Below the pieces are notes generated by a model. It did no database searches, had not been told where the DNA came from, and was given only the letters and a program-made list of their open reading frames with translations. Below are positions 36,006 through 43,855 of a DNA stretch of 64,000 nucleotides, piece by piece. The DNA is from Ideonella sp. (GTDB lineage: Bacteria > Pseudomonadota > Gammaproteobacteria > Burkholderiales > Burkholderiaceae_C): assembly GCA_015075165.1 (NCBI GenBank), contig JABTUY010000003.1, forward strand, positions 434,001-498,000. The letters run 5' to 3'. Both the position numbers and the translations under genes were made by a program. Position 1 is the stretch's first letter; each line of letters opens with the position of its first letter.

Positions 36006-36371
36006 TTACTCGAACTCACCCTCGGCGGGCGTGTCGCCCTGCACGATTGATTTCAACTTCTGACTGGCATGAAAGGTCACGACGTGCCGGGCCTTGATCG
36101 GAATCGCCTCGCCGGTACGGGGGTTGCGCCCGGGGCGCGGCGCCTTGCGGCGGATGTTGAAGTTGCCGAAACCCGAAAGCTTGACGTCGGCGCCGCCGAC
36201 CAGCGTGTCGTGCACCAGCTCGAAGAAGGCCTCGACCATGTCCTTCGATTCGCGCTTGTTCAGCCCCAGCCGCTCGAACAGCAGTTCCGACAGCTCGGCC
36301 TTGGTCAGCGTCGGCGTTTGCAGCGACGGCACGGCAACGGTGCGCGATGGTGTGTTGTGTTCGGGGTCCAT
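36006..36371 (-). CDS. ihfA: Integration host factor subunit alpha
   Basis: Encodes 121 residues from ATG 36371, which follows a strong GGAGGAG site. The HU/IHF fold is clear: [30 protein letters not shown], then KLSGFGNF and the DNA-minor-groove arm [11 protein letters not shown] with its intercalating Pro. An N-terminal extension of about 22 residues precedes the core, as in other Burkholderiales. IHF bends DNA at specific sites with the beta subunit. The position after pheT is conserved from E. coli onward. Confidence 0.96.
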   Translation of the reverse strand: MDPEHNTPSRTVAVPSLQTPTLTKAELSELLFERLGLNKRESKDMVEAFFELVHDTLVGGADVKLSGFGNFNIRRKAPRPGRNPRTGEAIPIKARHVVTFHASQKLKSIVQGDTPAEGEFE

Positions 36372-36397
36372 GGTCTCCTCCAACCCGGTGGCCGCGT

Positions 36398-38818
36398 TCA
36401 GCTCCGCAGCCGCGCGCCGACCCGCTCGGCGGCACGCGCGCGTGCCGCGACCAGCGTGGCCTCGATGCGCTCGTCGGTCAGCGTGCCGGCAGCGTCGAGC
36501 AACTCCAGCCGCACCGCCATGCTGTGTTCGCCGGGCGCGAGGTCGCCATCGGTACGGGGGCGGTACACGTCGAACAGCGTGGCGCGGCGCACCACACCGG
36601 CCGGATCGTCGAGCAGCGCCGCGATCAGTTCATCGTGGCGCACGCGCTCGGCCAGCACGAACGCCTGATCGCGCAGCACCGGCTGTTGACGCGCGATCGG
36701 CGCGAACACGTGCAGCGCGCGTTGCAGCACCGCGGCGAGGTCCAGCTCGAACAGCAGCGGCGCCTGCGGCAACTCCCAGACCTGACGCCAGCGCGGGTGC
36801 AGCTCGCCGATGACGCCGACGGCCGTGTCGCTCAGCCACAGCTCGGCGCTGCGGCCAGGGTGCAGCGCCGGGTGCTTCACCGGCGCGGCGCGCAGCGCCA
36901 TCGGCGCCAGCAGCGCCTCGACGTCGCCCTTGACGTCGAAGAAGTCGATCCGCCGTGGCGGTTGCCCCCATTGCACGGCGTGTGCATCGCCGTAGGCCAA
37001 GCCTCCGAGCTTCATCGGCTGCGCCACGCCGGCCACCGTGGCATCGCCGCCCGGCACTGCGGCGTCGCGCCGGAACACGCGGCCCAGCTCGAACAGCCGC
37101 ACGCGCTCGGCGCGCTGCGCGAGGTTGTGGCGCAACTGCGCCAGCAGGCTGCCGAACAGGCTCGAGCGCATCACCGCCAGCGGTGCGGCGATCGGGTTCA
37201 GCACGCGGATCGGGTCGTCGTTGCCGGCGAGTTCGCGCTCCCAGCGCTCCTCGACGAAGCTGAACGAGATCGTCTCCTGGTAGCCCAGGTCGGCCATCCG
37301 CCGCCGCACGGCATGCGGGCCGCGCCGCGCCTCGGGCTGCGGCCGCGCGCGCACCGGCGCCAGCGGCGGCGACGGCGGCAGCTTGTCGTAGCCAATGACG
37401 CGGATCACCTCTTCGATCAGGTCTTCCTCGATTTGCAGGTCGAAGCGCCACGGCGGCGGCGTGACGGTGATCGCAACGGCCGCCTGCTCGCACGGCAACG
37501 CCAGCCGCTGGAACACGCCGGCGCACTGCGCCAGCGTGACAGGCATGCCGATCACCTTGGCCGCGCGGGCCACGCGCAGCGTCACCGGCTTGCGCACAGG
37601 CAGGTTGGGTTGCTGGTCGTCGATGGGGCCGGCCTGCCCGCCGCACACCTGCTGCACCAGCGCGGTGATGCGCTCGATGTGCATCACCGTGCCCGACGGA
37701 TCGACGCCGCGCTCGAAGCGATGCCCCGCGTCGGTGGCGAAGCCGAAGCGGCGCGAGCGGCCGGCCACCGCATCGGGCCACCAGAACGCCGCCTCGATGT
37801 AGATGTTGCGCGTATCGTCCGACACCGCGGTGGCGTCGCCGCCCATGATGCCGGCCAGCGATTCGAGGCCTCGCGCATCGGCGATCACGCCCACCTGCGC
37901 GTCGACCTCGATCGACTGGCCGTTGAGCAGCTTCAGCGGCTCGCCCGGGCGGCCCCAGCGCACCACCAGGTGATCGTGGATCTTGTCGAGATCGAAGATG
38001 TGCGACGGCCGGCCGTACTCGAACATCACGTAGTTCGAGATGTCGACCAGCGCGCTCACCGGCCGCTGGCCACAGCGCTGCAGGCGATCGACGATCCACG
38101 CCGGCGTCTTCGCCTTCGGGTCGATGCCGCGCACCACGCGGCCCGAGAAGCGGCCGCACAAGTCGGTGGCCTCGATCGTCACCGGCAGCGTGTCGCCGAG
38201 CGCGGGCGCCACCGGTGCGATTGCCGGCGTGCGCAGCGGCGCGCCGGTGAGCGCCGCCACCTCGCGCGCGATGCCGTACACCGACAGGCAATGGCCGAGG
38301 TTGGGCGTGAGCTTCAGCGTGAACAGCGTGTCGTCGAGTGCGAGCGCCGCGCGCAGGTCGGCGCCCGGCTCGCACCCGGGGCCCAGCTCGAGCAGGCCGC
38401 CGTGGTCGTCGCTCAACCCCAGCTCGCGCGCCGAGCACAGCATGCCATGGCTCTCGACGCCGCGCAGCGTGCCCATCTTGATCGCCAGCGGCTGCCCGCC
38501 GGCACCGGGCGGCAGCAGTGCGCCCACCAGCGCCAGCGGCGCGCGCAGGCCGACGCGCGCGTTCGGCGCGCCGCACACCACCTGCAGCGCGCCATCGCGC
38601 GAATGGGTGCCCGCCTGCACGCGGCAGACGCGCAGCTTGTCGGCATTGGGGTGCGGCTCGCACTCGACGATCTCGCCGACCACCACGCGCGTGAACGGTG
38701 GTGCCGCCGGCCGCAGGTCTTCGACCTCCATGCCCGACATCGTCAGCAGATCGGCCAGCTGCGCGGTGGACAGCGGCGGATCGCAGAACTCGCGCAGCCA
38801 GGATTCGGGGAATTGCAT
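36398..38818 (-). CDS. pheT: Phenylalanyl-tRNA synthetase beta subunit
   Basis: Encodes 806 residues from ATG 38818 (start [12 protein letters not shown]), the usual length. The domains follow the family order: N-terminal core, tRNA-binding domain ([23 protein letters not shown]), B3/B4 editing domain, B5 DNA-binding-like domain, the inactive synthetase-like core with the [24 protein letters not shown]-type region, and the C-terminal anticodon-binding FDX-ACB domain ([16 protein letters not shown]). It forms an alpha2-beta2 enzyme with PheS. It is separated from pheS by 16 bases. Confidence 0.97.
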   Translation of the reverse strand: MQFPESWLREFCDPPLSTAQLADLLTMSGMEVEDLRPAAPPFTRVVVGEIVECEPHPNADKLRVCRVQAGTHSRDGALQVVCGAPNARVGLRAPLALVGALLPPGAGGQPLAIKMGTLRGVESHGMLCSARELGLSDDHGGLLELGPGCEPGADLRAALALDDTLFTLKLTPNLGHCLSVYGIAREVAALTGAPLRTPAIAPVAPALGDTLPVTIEATDLCGRFSGRVVRGIDPKAKTPAWIVDRLQRCGQRPVSALVDISNYVMFEYGRPSHIFDLDKIHDHLVVRWGRPGEPLKLLNGQSIEVDAQVGVIADARGLESLAGIMGGDATAVSDDTRNIYIEAAFWWPDAVAGRSRRFGFATDAGHRFERGVDPSGTVMHIERITALVQQVCGGQAGPIDDQQPNLPVRKPVTLRVARAAKVIGMPVTLAQCAGVFQRLALPCEQAAVAITVTPPPWRFDLQIEEDLIEEVIRVIGYDKLPPSPPLAPVRARPQPEARRGPHAVRRRMADLGYQETISFSFVEERWERELAGNDDPIRVLNPIAAPLAVMRSSLFGSLLAQLRHNLAQRAERVRLFELGRVFRRDAAVPGGDATVAGVAQPMKLGGLAYGDAHAVQWGQPPRRIDFFDVKGDVEALLAPMALRAAPVKHPALHPGRSAELWLSDTAVGVIGELHPRWRQVWELPQAPLLFELDLAAVLQRALHVFAPIARQQPVLRDQAFVLAERVRHDELIAALLDDPAGVVRRATLFDVYRPRTDGDLAPGEHSMAVRLELLDAAGTLTDERIEATLVAARARAAERVGARLRS

Positions 38819-38834
38819 GATGTGCCCTTGCGCC

Positions 38835-39884
38835 TCACCTGAACTGAGACAGGAAACGCAGGTCGCCGTCGAAGAACAGCCGCAGGTCATCGATGCCGTA
38901 GCGCAGCATCGCCAGCCGATCGGGGCCCATGCCGAACGCGAAACCGATATGGCGCTCGGGGTCGAGCCCGAAGTTGCGCACGACGTTGGGGTGCACCTGG
39001 CCCGAGCCGGCCACCTCGAGCCAGCGGCCCTTCAGCGGCCCGCTGGCGAAGGCGATGTCGATCTCGGCCGATGGCTCGGTGAACGGGAAGAACGACGGCC
39101 GGAAGCGTAGCTCGAGATCGTCGCTCTCGAAGAACTGGCGGCAGAAGTCGGTGAACACCGCCTTCAGGTCCTTGAAGCTCACGTTCTCGCCGATCCACAG
39201 GCCTTCGCACTGGTGGAACATCGGCGAGTGAGTGGCGTCACTGTCCACTCGATAGGTGCGCCCGGGCGCGATCACGCGGATGTCGGGCATCGACGGCTGC
39301 CCGGCGTATCGCGCCGCATGCGCGCGCGCATAGCGCACCTGCATCGGCGAGGTATGCGTGCGCAGGTTGAGCCAGCGGCCCTCGTCGTCCTTCAGGTCGA
39401 CGTAGAACGTGTCCTGCATCGAGCGCGCCGGGTGGTTCTGCGGGCTGTTCAACGCCGTGAAGTTCATCCAGTCGGTCTCGATCTCGGGGCCGTCGGCGAC
39501 GTCGAAGCCTATCGAAGCGAAGATCGCCTCGATGCGCGCGATGGTCATCGACACCGGATGCAGGCCGCCTTCGCCGCACCGCCGGCCCGGCAGCGTGACA
39601 TCGAGCGCCTCGGCACGCAGCTGCGCGTCGAGCTCGGCGCGTGCCATCGCCTGGCGGCGCTCGTGCAACGCGGCCTCGACGCGCTCCTTGGCGCGGTTGA
39701 TCAGCGCGCCGCGCGACTTCTTCTCGTCGACCGGCAGCGCCGCCAGCGCCTTCAGCAGCTCGGTGACGCGCCCGGTCTTGCCGAGAAAGCGCGCCTTGGC
39801 GTTCTCGAGCTCGGCCGGCGTCGGCGCGGCGGCGAAATCTTGCTGCGCGCGCGCCACCAGTTGATCCAGATCGTCCATCGTCAT
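38835..39884 (-). CDS. pheS: Phenylalanyl-tRNA synthetase alpha subunit
   Basis: Encodes 349 residues from ATG 39884; a second ATG two codons on is equally possible, and neither has a strong ribosome-binding site. The N-terminal coiled coil (about 1-95) is followed by the class II catalytic core: [24 protein letters not shown], the motif 2 region [18 protein letters not shown] and motif 3 [19 protein letters not shown]. It charges tRNA-Phe together with PheT. A hairpin with a T-rich tail lies directly upstream, between rplT and pheS. Confidence 0.97.
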   Translation of the reverse strand: MTMDDLDQLVARAQQDFAAAPTPAELENAKARFLGKTGRVTELLKALAALPVDEKKSRGALINRAKERVEAALHERRQAMARAELDAQLRAEALDVTLPGRRCGEGGLHPVSMTIARIEAIFASIGFDVADGPEIETDWMNFTALNSPQNHPARSMQDTFYVDLKDDEGRWLNLRTHTSPMQVRYARAHAARYAGQPSMPDIRVIAPGRTYRVDSDATHSPMFHQCEGLWIGENVSFKDLKAVFTDFCRQFFESDDLELRFRPSFFPFTEPSAEIDIAFASGPLKGRWLEVAGSGQVHPNVVRNFGLDPERHIGFAFGMGPDRLAMLRYGIDDLRLFFDGDLRFLSQFR

Positions 39885-39890
39885 CGATCG

Positions 39891-39924
39891 AAATGAAAAC
39901 AGGCCGTCCCGAGGTGACGGCCTG
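39891..39924 (-). terminator. Terminator or attenuator hairpin between rplT and pheS
   Basis: CAGGCCGTC (39900-39908) and GACGGCCTG (39916-39924) form a perfect nine-base stem with a seven-base loop. On the minus strand it is followed by TTTTCATTT, then the pheS start seven bases later. It would end part of the thrS-infC-rpmI-rplT transcript or attenuate pheST. I see no Phe-rich leader peptide in the short gap. Confidence 0.8.
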
Positions 39925-39967
39925 CCTGGATGCGGCGGCCGGAGCCTGCGCCCCGGCCGTTGGAGCT

Positions 39968-40324
39968 TCAGGCGAGTTGGGCCTTCACCTTGTCGACGAT
40001 GCTGCCGAACGCCGCCGGGTCGTTGACGGCGAGCTCGGCCAGCATCTTGCGGTCGACTTCGATCGCCGCCTTGCGCATGCCGGCCATGAACTGGCTGTAA
40101 GTGATGCCGAGCTCGCGCGCGGCCGCGTTGATGCGGGCGATCCAGAGCTGGCGAAACACGCGCTTGCGCGCGCGACGGTCGCGGTAGGCGTACTGGCCGG
40201 CCTTCATCACCGCCTCTTTGGCGATGCGGAAGACGTTCTTGCGACGGCCCCGGAACCCCTTGGCCTGGGCCAGGACCTTCTTGTGACGGGCGTGGGCGGT
40301 GACGCCGCGTTTGACGCGAGGCAT
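39968..40324 (-). CDS. rplT: 50S ribosomal protein L20
   Basis: Encodes 118 residues starting [18 protein letters not shown], with the [29 protein letters not shown] basic region that binds 23S rRNA. L20 is needed early in large-subunit assembly, and in E. coli it represses its own operon by binding the infC-rpmI leader. The gene follows rpmI by 29 bases. The rest of the protein is standard in length and sequence. Confidence 0.98.
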   Translation of the reverse strand: MPRVKRGVTAHARHKKVLAQAKGFRGRRKNVFRIAKEAVMKAGQYAYRDRRARKRVFRQLWIARINAAARELGITYSQFMAGMRKAAIEVDRKMLAELAVNDPAAFGSIVDKVKAQLA

Positions 40325-40353
40325 GCTGGTTCTCCTTCGTGCGTGTCAGCGGA

Positions 40354-40557
40354 TCACAGGCCGGCGAACGGCAGCATCGCCGCCACGTGGCCCATGTTGG
40401 TCTCGTGCACGTGGGTCGCGCCACGCAGGTGGCGCTTGCGCGTGGTGGACTTCTTCGTGAGGATGTGGCGCTTGAACGCCTGACCGCGCTTGACGGTACC
40501 CCCCGGACGCACGCGGAACCGCTTGGCCGCGCTCTTCTTGGTCTTCATCTTGGGCAT
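40354..40557 (-). CDS. rpmI: 50S ribosomal protein L35
   Basis: Encodes 67 residues, [20 protein letters not shown] at the start, rich in Lys and Arg, with the [12 protein letters not shown] end typical of betaproteobacteria. It is a small structural protein of the large ribosomal subunit. ATG 40557 follows an AGGAG site (AAGAAGGAGCA). Upstream lies a 140-base structured gap that may carry autoregulation by L20. Confidence 0.98.
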   Translation of the reverse strand: MPKMKTKKSAAKRFRVRPGGTVKRGQAFKRHILTKKSTTRKRHLRGATHVHETNMGHVAAMLPFAGL

Positions 40558-40581
40558 GACTGCTCCTTCTTGCTGTGGCTG

Positions 40582-40676
40582 CCGCAGGCGGATGCGCTGA
40601 CCGCGCGCATCGCTTGGTGAGGCCTGCGGTGGCCTTGTGCTTCCAACGGCGCGGCGACCAACCGCGCCGTGGAAGA
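40582..40676 (-). promoter_or_regulatory. Structured infC-rpmI intergenic RNA, possible L20 autoregulatory site
   Basis: Two hairpins lie upstream of rpmI. One pairs CCGCAGGC (40582-40589) with GCCTGCGG (40622-40629) around an inner stem GATGCGC/GCGCATC (40591-40597 and 40605-40611). The other pairs ACGGCGCGG (40646-40654) with CCGCGCCGT (40662-40670), extended by CTTCC/GGAAG with a one-base bulge. Neither has a T-run. In E. coli L20 represses rpmI through structured RNA at this location. Confidence 0.6.
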
Positions 40677-40697
40677 GTGAACTCGGGTGGAACTGAC

Positions 40698-41246
40698 TTA
40701 CTTCTTCTTCGGCGCCAGCACCATCACCATCTGGCGGCCTTCGAGCTTGGGCATGTGCTCGACCACCGCCACGTCGGCCAGCTCGTCGCGGATGCGCTCG
40801 AGCAATCGCATGCCGATGTCCTGGTGCGTGATCTCGCGGCCGCGGAAGCGCAGTGTCACCTTGCCCTTGTCGCCGTCTTCGGAAATGAAGCGGCGCAGGT
40901 TGCGCATCTTGATGGCGTAGTCGCCTTCGTCGGTGCCCGGGCGGAACTTGACTTCCTTGACCTCGATGACCTTCTGCTTGCTCTTGGCCTCGGCCGCCTT
41001 CTTCTGCTCTTGGTATTTGAACTTGCCGTAGTCCATCAGCCGGCAGACCGGCGGGTCGGCGGTGGCAGCGATCTCGACCAGATCCACGTCGTGCTCGCCC
41101 GACAGGCGCAGCGCTTCCATCAGCGGCACGACACCCAACGGTTCGTTGTCGGGCCCGTTCAGACGCACCATCGGTGCGGTGATCTCGCGGTTGAGCCGGT
41201 GCTTGCGCTCGGCGTTGGGAGTACGACGGTCGAAGAAGGTAGCGAT
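40698..41246 (-). CDS. infC: Translation initiation factor IF-3, with AUC start codon
   Basis: Encodes 182 residues if translation begins at ATC 41244-41246 ([21 protein letters not shown] follows the initiator), eight bases after AAGGA. Upstream in-frame ATG codons lie inside the thrS coding region and lack ribosome-binding sites. The N-domain has [13 protein letters not shown] and [15 protein letters not shown]; the C-domain has [17 protein letters not shown] and ends in APKKK. IF-3 rejects non-standard start codons, and infC itself uses AUU or AUC in many bacteria so that excess IF-3 represses its own synthesis. It follows thrS by 70 bases. Confidence 0.95.
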   Translation of the reverse strand: MATFFDRRTPNAERKHRLNREITAPMVRLNGPDNEPLGVVPLMEALRLSGEHDVDLVEIAATADPPVCRLMDYGKFKYQEQKKAAEAKSKQKVIEVKEVKFRPGTDEGDYAIKMRNLRRFISEDGDKGKVTLRFRGREITHQDIGMRLLERIRDELADVAVVEHMPKLEGRQMVMVLAPKKK

Positions 41247-41316
41247 GGTGTCGATCCTTTCAGCGACCCGCCAGGCAAGCGACGGGCCGAAACAAAAGCA
41301 AAAGCGCGCCGAAGGC

Positions 41317-43236
41317 TCAGACCTTGCGCGCGATATCGTCAGCGATCTTCTGCGAGAAGGCCTCGACCGACATCGCACCAAGGTCAACATTGCCCCGGGC
41401 GCGCACCGAAACGGTCCCGCTTGCCAACTCCCGGTCGCCAACGACCAGGATGTACGGAACCTTCAACATCGAATGCTCACGTATTTTATAGCCGATTTTG
41501 TCACCCCGCAAATCGGCCCTGGCTCTAACTCCTTGTTTTTGAAGCCGTTTCGCTACATCGGCGGCGTATTCGGCTTGCGCTTGCGCAATCGGCGCCACCA
41601 CTGCCTGCTGCGGCGCCAGCCAGAGGGGCAGCGCACCAGCGTGCTGCTCGATCAGGATGCCGATGAAGCGCTCCAGGCTGCCGACGATGGCCCGGTGCAG
41701 CATCACCGGGTGGGCGCGGCCGCTCGTCTCGGTGACGTACTCGCCGCCCAGCCGCTCGGCGGTGTTGAAGTCGACCTGCATCGTGCCGCACTGCCACTCG
41801 CGACCGATCGCGTCCTTCAGCGTGTACTCGATCTTCGGGCCATAGAACGCCCCTTCGCCAGGTGAGACCGTGAACTCGCAGCCCGAGCGGCGCAACGATT
41901 CCATCAGCGCCTGCTCGGACTTGTCCCACAGCGCATCGGCACCCACGCGCTTGTCGGGGCGCGTGGCCACCTTGTAGATGATCTGGTCGAAGCCGAAGTC
42001 GGCATAGACCTTCTGCAGCAACGCCGTATAGGCCACACATTCGTCGAGGATGTGGTCTTCCAGACAGAAGATGTGCCCGTCGTCCTGGGTGAAGCCGCGC
42101 ACGCGCATGATGCCGTGCATCGCACCGCTCGGCTCGTTGCGGTGGCAGGCGCCGAACTCGCCGTAGCGCAGCGGCAGGTCGCGGTAGCTCTTGATGCCTT
42201 GCTTGAAGATCAGCACGTGGCCCGGACAGTTCATCGGCTTGAGCGCGTACTCGCGCTTCTCCGATTCGGTGACGAACATGTTCTCGCGGTAGTTGTCCCA
42301 GTGCCCGGTCTTTTCCCACAAGCTCTTGTCGAGGATCTGCGGACCGCGCACCTCCTGGTAGCCGTTGTCGCGGTACACCGCCCGCATGTACTGTTCCACC
42401 TGCTGCCAGATAATCCAGCCGTTGGGGTGCCAGAACACCAGTCCCGGCGAGTGCTCGTCCATGTGGAACAGGTCGAGCTCGCGGCCGAGCCTGCGGTGGT
42501 CGCGGCGCTCGGCCTCCTCCAGCATGCGCAGGTAGGCCTGCAATTCGTCCTTGGTCGCCCACGCGGTGCCGTAGATGCGCTGCAGTTGCTCGTTGTTCTG
42601 GTCGCCGCGCCAGTAGGCACCGGCCACCTTCATCAGCTTGAAGTGCTTCAGCCGTCCGGTGCTCGGCACGTGCGGGCCGCGGCACAGGTCTTCGAAGCCG
42701 CCCTCGCGGTACAGGCTCACCTCTTCGCCGGCGGGGATGCTACTGATGATCTCAGCCTTGTAGTGCTCGCCCAGGCTCTTGAAGTACGCCACCGCCTCGT
42801 CGCGCGGCAGCACGCGGCGCACCACCGGCTCGTTCTTCACCGCCAGCTCGGCCATGCGCTGCTCGATCGCCGCCAGGTCTTCCGGCGTGAACGGGCGCTG
42901 GTACGCGAAGTCGTAGTAGAAGCCGTTGTCGATCACCGGGCCGATCGTCACCTGCGCGTCGGGGAACAGCTCCTTCACGGCGTACGCCAGCAGGTGTGCC
43001 GTCGAATGGCGCAGGATCTCGAGCCCGTCGGCGTCTTTCTCGGTGACGATGGCCAGCGTCGTGTCGGCGCTCAAGCGATGGCTCAGGTCGACCAACCTGG
43101 CCGTTGCACCGCGGCCGATACGGCCGGCCAATGCGGCCTTGGCCAGGCCCGGGCCGATCGCGGCCGCGACATCGCCGACGGTCGGGGCCTGCTCGAACTC
43201 GCGTTGTGAGCCGTCGGGCAGTGTGATCGTGATCAT
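41317..43236 (-). CDS. thrS: Threonyl-tRNA synthetase
   Basis: Encodes 639 residues from ATG 43236, as in E. coli (642). The domains are an N-terminal TGS domain (1 to about 61), the editing domain with the HSTAHLL zinc/His motif, the class II catalytic core including KPMNCPGH (zinc-ligand Cys) and the [13 protein letters not shown] segment, and a C-terminal anticodon-binding domain. It charges tRNA-Thr and edits Ser-tRNA-Thr. A threonine-rich leader peptide (43311-43376) and a terminator (43261-43288) lie between the candidate promoter and this start. That arrangement suggests transcription attenuation, unlike the translational operator of E. coli thrS. Confidence 0.98.
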   Translation of the reverse strand: MITITLPDGSQREFEQAPTVGDVAAAIGPGLAKAALAGRIGRGATARLVDLSHRLSADTTLAIVTEKDADGLEILRHSTAHLLAYAVKELFPDAQVTIGPVIDNGFYYDFAYQRPFTPEDLAAIEQRMAELAVKNEPVVRRVLPRDEAVAYFKSLGEHYKAEIISSIPAGEEVSLYREGGFEDLCRGPHVPSTGRLKHFKLMKVAGAYWRGDQNNEQLQRIYGTAWATKDELQAYLRMLEEAERRDHRRLGRELDLFHMDEHSPGLVFWHPNGWIIWQQVEQYMRAVYRDNGYQEVRGPQILDKSLWEKTGHWDNYRENMFVTESEKREYALKPMNCPGHVLIFKQGIKSYRDLPLRYGEFGACHRNEPSGAMHGIMRVRGFTQDDGHIFCLEDHILDECVAYTALLQKVYADFGFDQIIYKVATRPDKRVGADALWDKSEQALMESLRRSGCEFTVSPGEGAFYGPKIEYTLKDAIGREWQCGTMQVDFNTAERLGGEYVTETSGRAHPVMLHRAIVGSLERFIGILIEQHAGALPLWLAPQQAVVAPIAQAQAEYAADVAKRLQKQGVRARADLRGDKIGYKIREHSMLKVPYILVVGDRELASGTVSVRARGNVDLGAMSVEAFSQKIADDIARKV

Positions 43237-43260
43237 GGGTTGTGGTCCTGGCTGGGTAGG

Positions 43261-43289
43261 AAAAAAAAAGCGCGGCAGGCGCCGCGCTC
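43261..43289 (-). terminator. Attenuator terminator upstream of thrS
   Basis: AGCGCGGC (43269-43276) and GCCGCGCT (43281-43288) form a perfect eight-base stem with a four-base loop, followed on the minus strand by nine T residues (43261-43269). It ends 24 bases before the thrS start, leaving no room for a promoter in between. The thrS transcript must therefore pass through it. Its 5' arm GAGCGCGGC (43281-43289) can pair instead with the leader segment 43319-43331. Confidence 0.93.
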
Positions 43290-43310
43290 GGTGATGGATG
43301 GATGGAACGG

Positions 43311-43376
43311 TCAAGGGCGAGCGCGCGCGGCCGAATTGCCTTCGGTTCCGGTGGTGGTGGTCGTTCGCGGTGTCAT
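43311..43376 (-). CDS. Threonine-rich leader peptide of the thrS attenuator
   Basis: Encodes 21 residues, [21 protein letters not shown]. Seven of the 21 codons are Thr, five of them consecutive (ACG ACC ACC ACC ACC at codons 5-9). ATG 43376 has an AAAGG sequence about ten bases upstream. The last codons before the stop (43319-43331, GCCGCGCGCGCTC) can pair with the 5' arm of the terminator at 43281-43289. A ribosome stalled on Thr codons for lack of charged tRNA-Thr would leave this segment free and prevent termination. A ribosome reaching the stop would cover it and allow termination. The layout is that of classic amino-acid attenuators; function is inferred. Confidence 0.85.
   Translation of the reverse strand: MTPRTTTTTGTEGNSAARARP
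43319..43331 (-). promoter_or_regulatory. Predicted antiterminator segment of the thrS leader
   Basis: The minus-strand sequence GCCGCGCGCGCTC can pair with GAGCGCGGC, the 5' arm of the terminator. Seven bases (CGCGCTC with GAGCGCG) pair without interruption, and further GC pairs are possible with a bulge. It overlaps codons 16-20 of the leader peptide. Confidence 0.7.
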
Positions 43377-43418
43377 AACCGTCGCGCCTTTCTGGGCCCT
43401 TGTGAACTGTGTGGGCCG

Positions 43419-43424
43419 ATCTTA
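43419..43424 (-). promoter_or_regulatory. Candidate -10 box of the thrS transcript
   Basis: TAAGAT on the minus strand, about 43 bases upstream of the leader peptide start. It lies between the terminator of the preceding operon (43509-43546) and the leader, the region where the thrS promoter must be. No convincing -35 box is seen at 17 bases. Confidence 0.4.
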
Positions 43425-43508
43425 ATGCAGACCCCCGCGCAGCGCGAGCCGGCGGGCGCGACGGATGGCCCGCTGCGTTGCAGCTGCAACACGGCCACCG
43501 CCAGAAAG

Positions 43509-43546
43509 CGACAGGCGCTGCTGCGCGAACGCAGCGGCGCCTGTCG
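43509..43546 (-). terminator. Terminator of the DUF4331-lipoprotein operon
   Basis: A 17-position stem (43509-43525 with 43530-43546, one mismatch) closes on a TTCG tetraloop in the minus-strand transcript and is followed by CTTTCT. It starts 15 bases after the lipoprotein stop codon and separates this operon from thrS. The T-run is short, so it may be partial. Confidence 0.8.
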
Positions 43547-43560
43547 GTGATGCCGACCGA

Positions 43561-43845
43561 TCAAGGCATCATCAGCGGCATCGGCTCGCCGACGTCATCG
43601 ACCGGCAGCGCACCGGTGCCGGCCGACGACATTGCGAAGGCCTCGCGCTCATCGGCGCCTTGCGCCTTCACCAGTCGCTCGAGGTAGGCCATCAGGGTGC
43701 TGGTCGATTGCGTGGCCTCGGCGGGCATCGCGTCGAGCGGGTCGGCCGCCACCGGCATCTCGGTGCCACCGCCACCGCCACCGCACGCCGCCAGCACCAC
43801 GGCGACGCCGGCCATGCCAGCCCAGAGCTTGAATCGTTGCAGCAT
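43561..43845 (-). CDS. Small lipoprotein following the DUF4331 gene
   Basis: Encodes 94 residues from ATG 43845, preceded by GAGGAG. The first 20 residues form a lipoprotein signal peptide; the lipobox is LAAC with the lipidated Cys at 21, followed by a run of glycines. The mature part is Ala/Asp/Glu/Met-rich and includes a possible short helix (TSTLMAYLERLVKAQGADERE). No domain is recognised. It begins 10 bases after the DUF4331 gene and so is its operon partner, likely tethered to the outer membrane or inner membrane facing the periplasm. Confidence 0.75.
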   Translation of the reverse strand: MLQRFKLWAGMAGVAVVLAACGGGGGGTEMPVAADPLDAMPAEATQSTSTLMAYLERLVKAQGADEREAFAMSSAGTGALPVDDVGEPMPLMMP

Positions 43846-43855
43846 GGTGCGCTCC

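Noticed and set aside
36347-38842. Plus-strand open frame of more than 800 codons opposite pheT
   Set aside because: Shadow of pheT with Arg/Gln/His-rich composition; pheT is certain on the other strand.
39925-39967. Phe-rich leader peptide for pheST
   Set aside because: The short gap between rplT and the hairpin contains no start codon followed by Phe codons.
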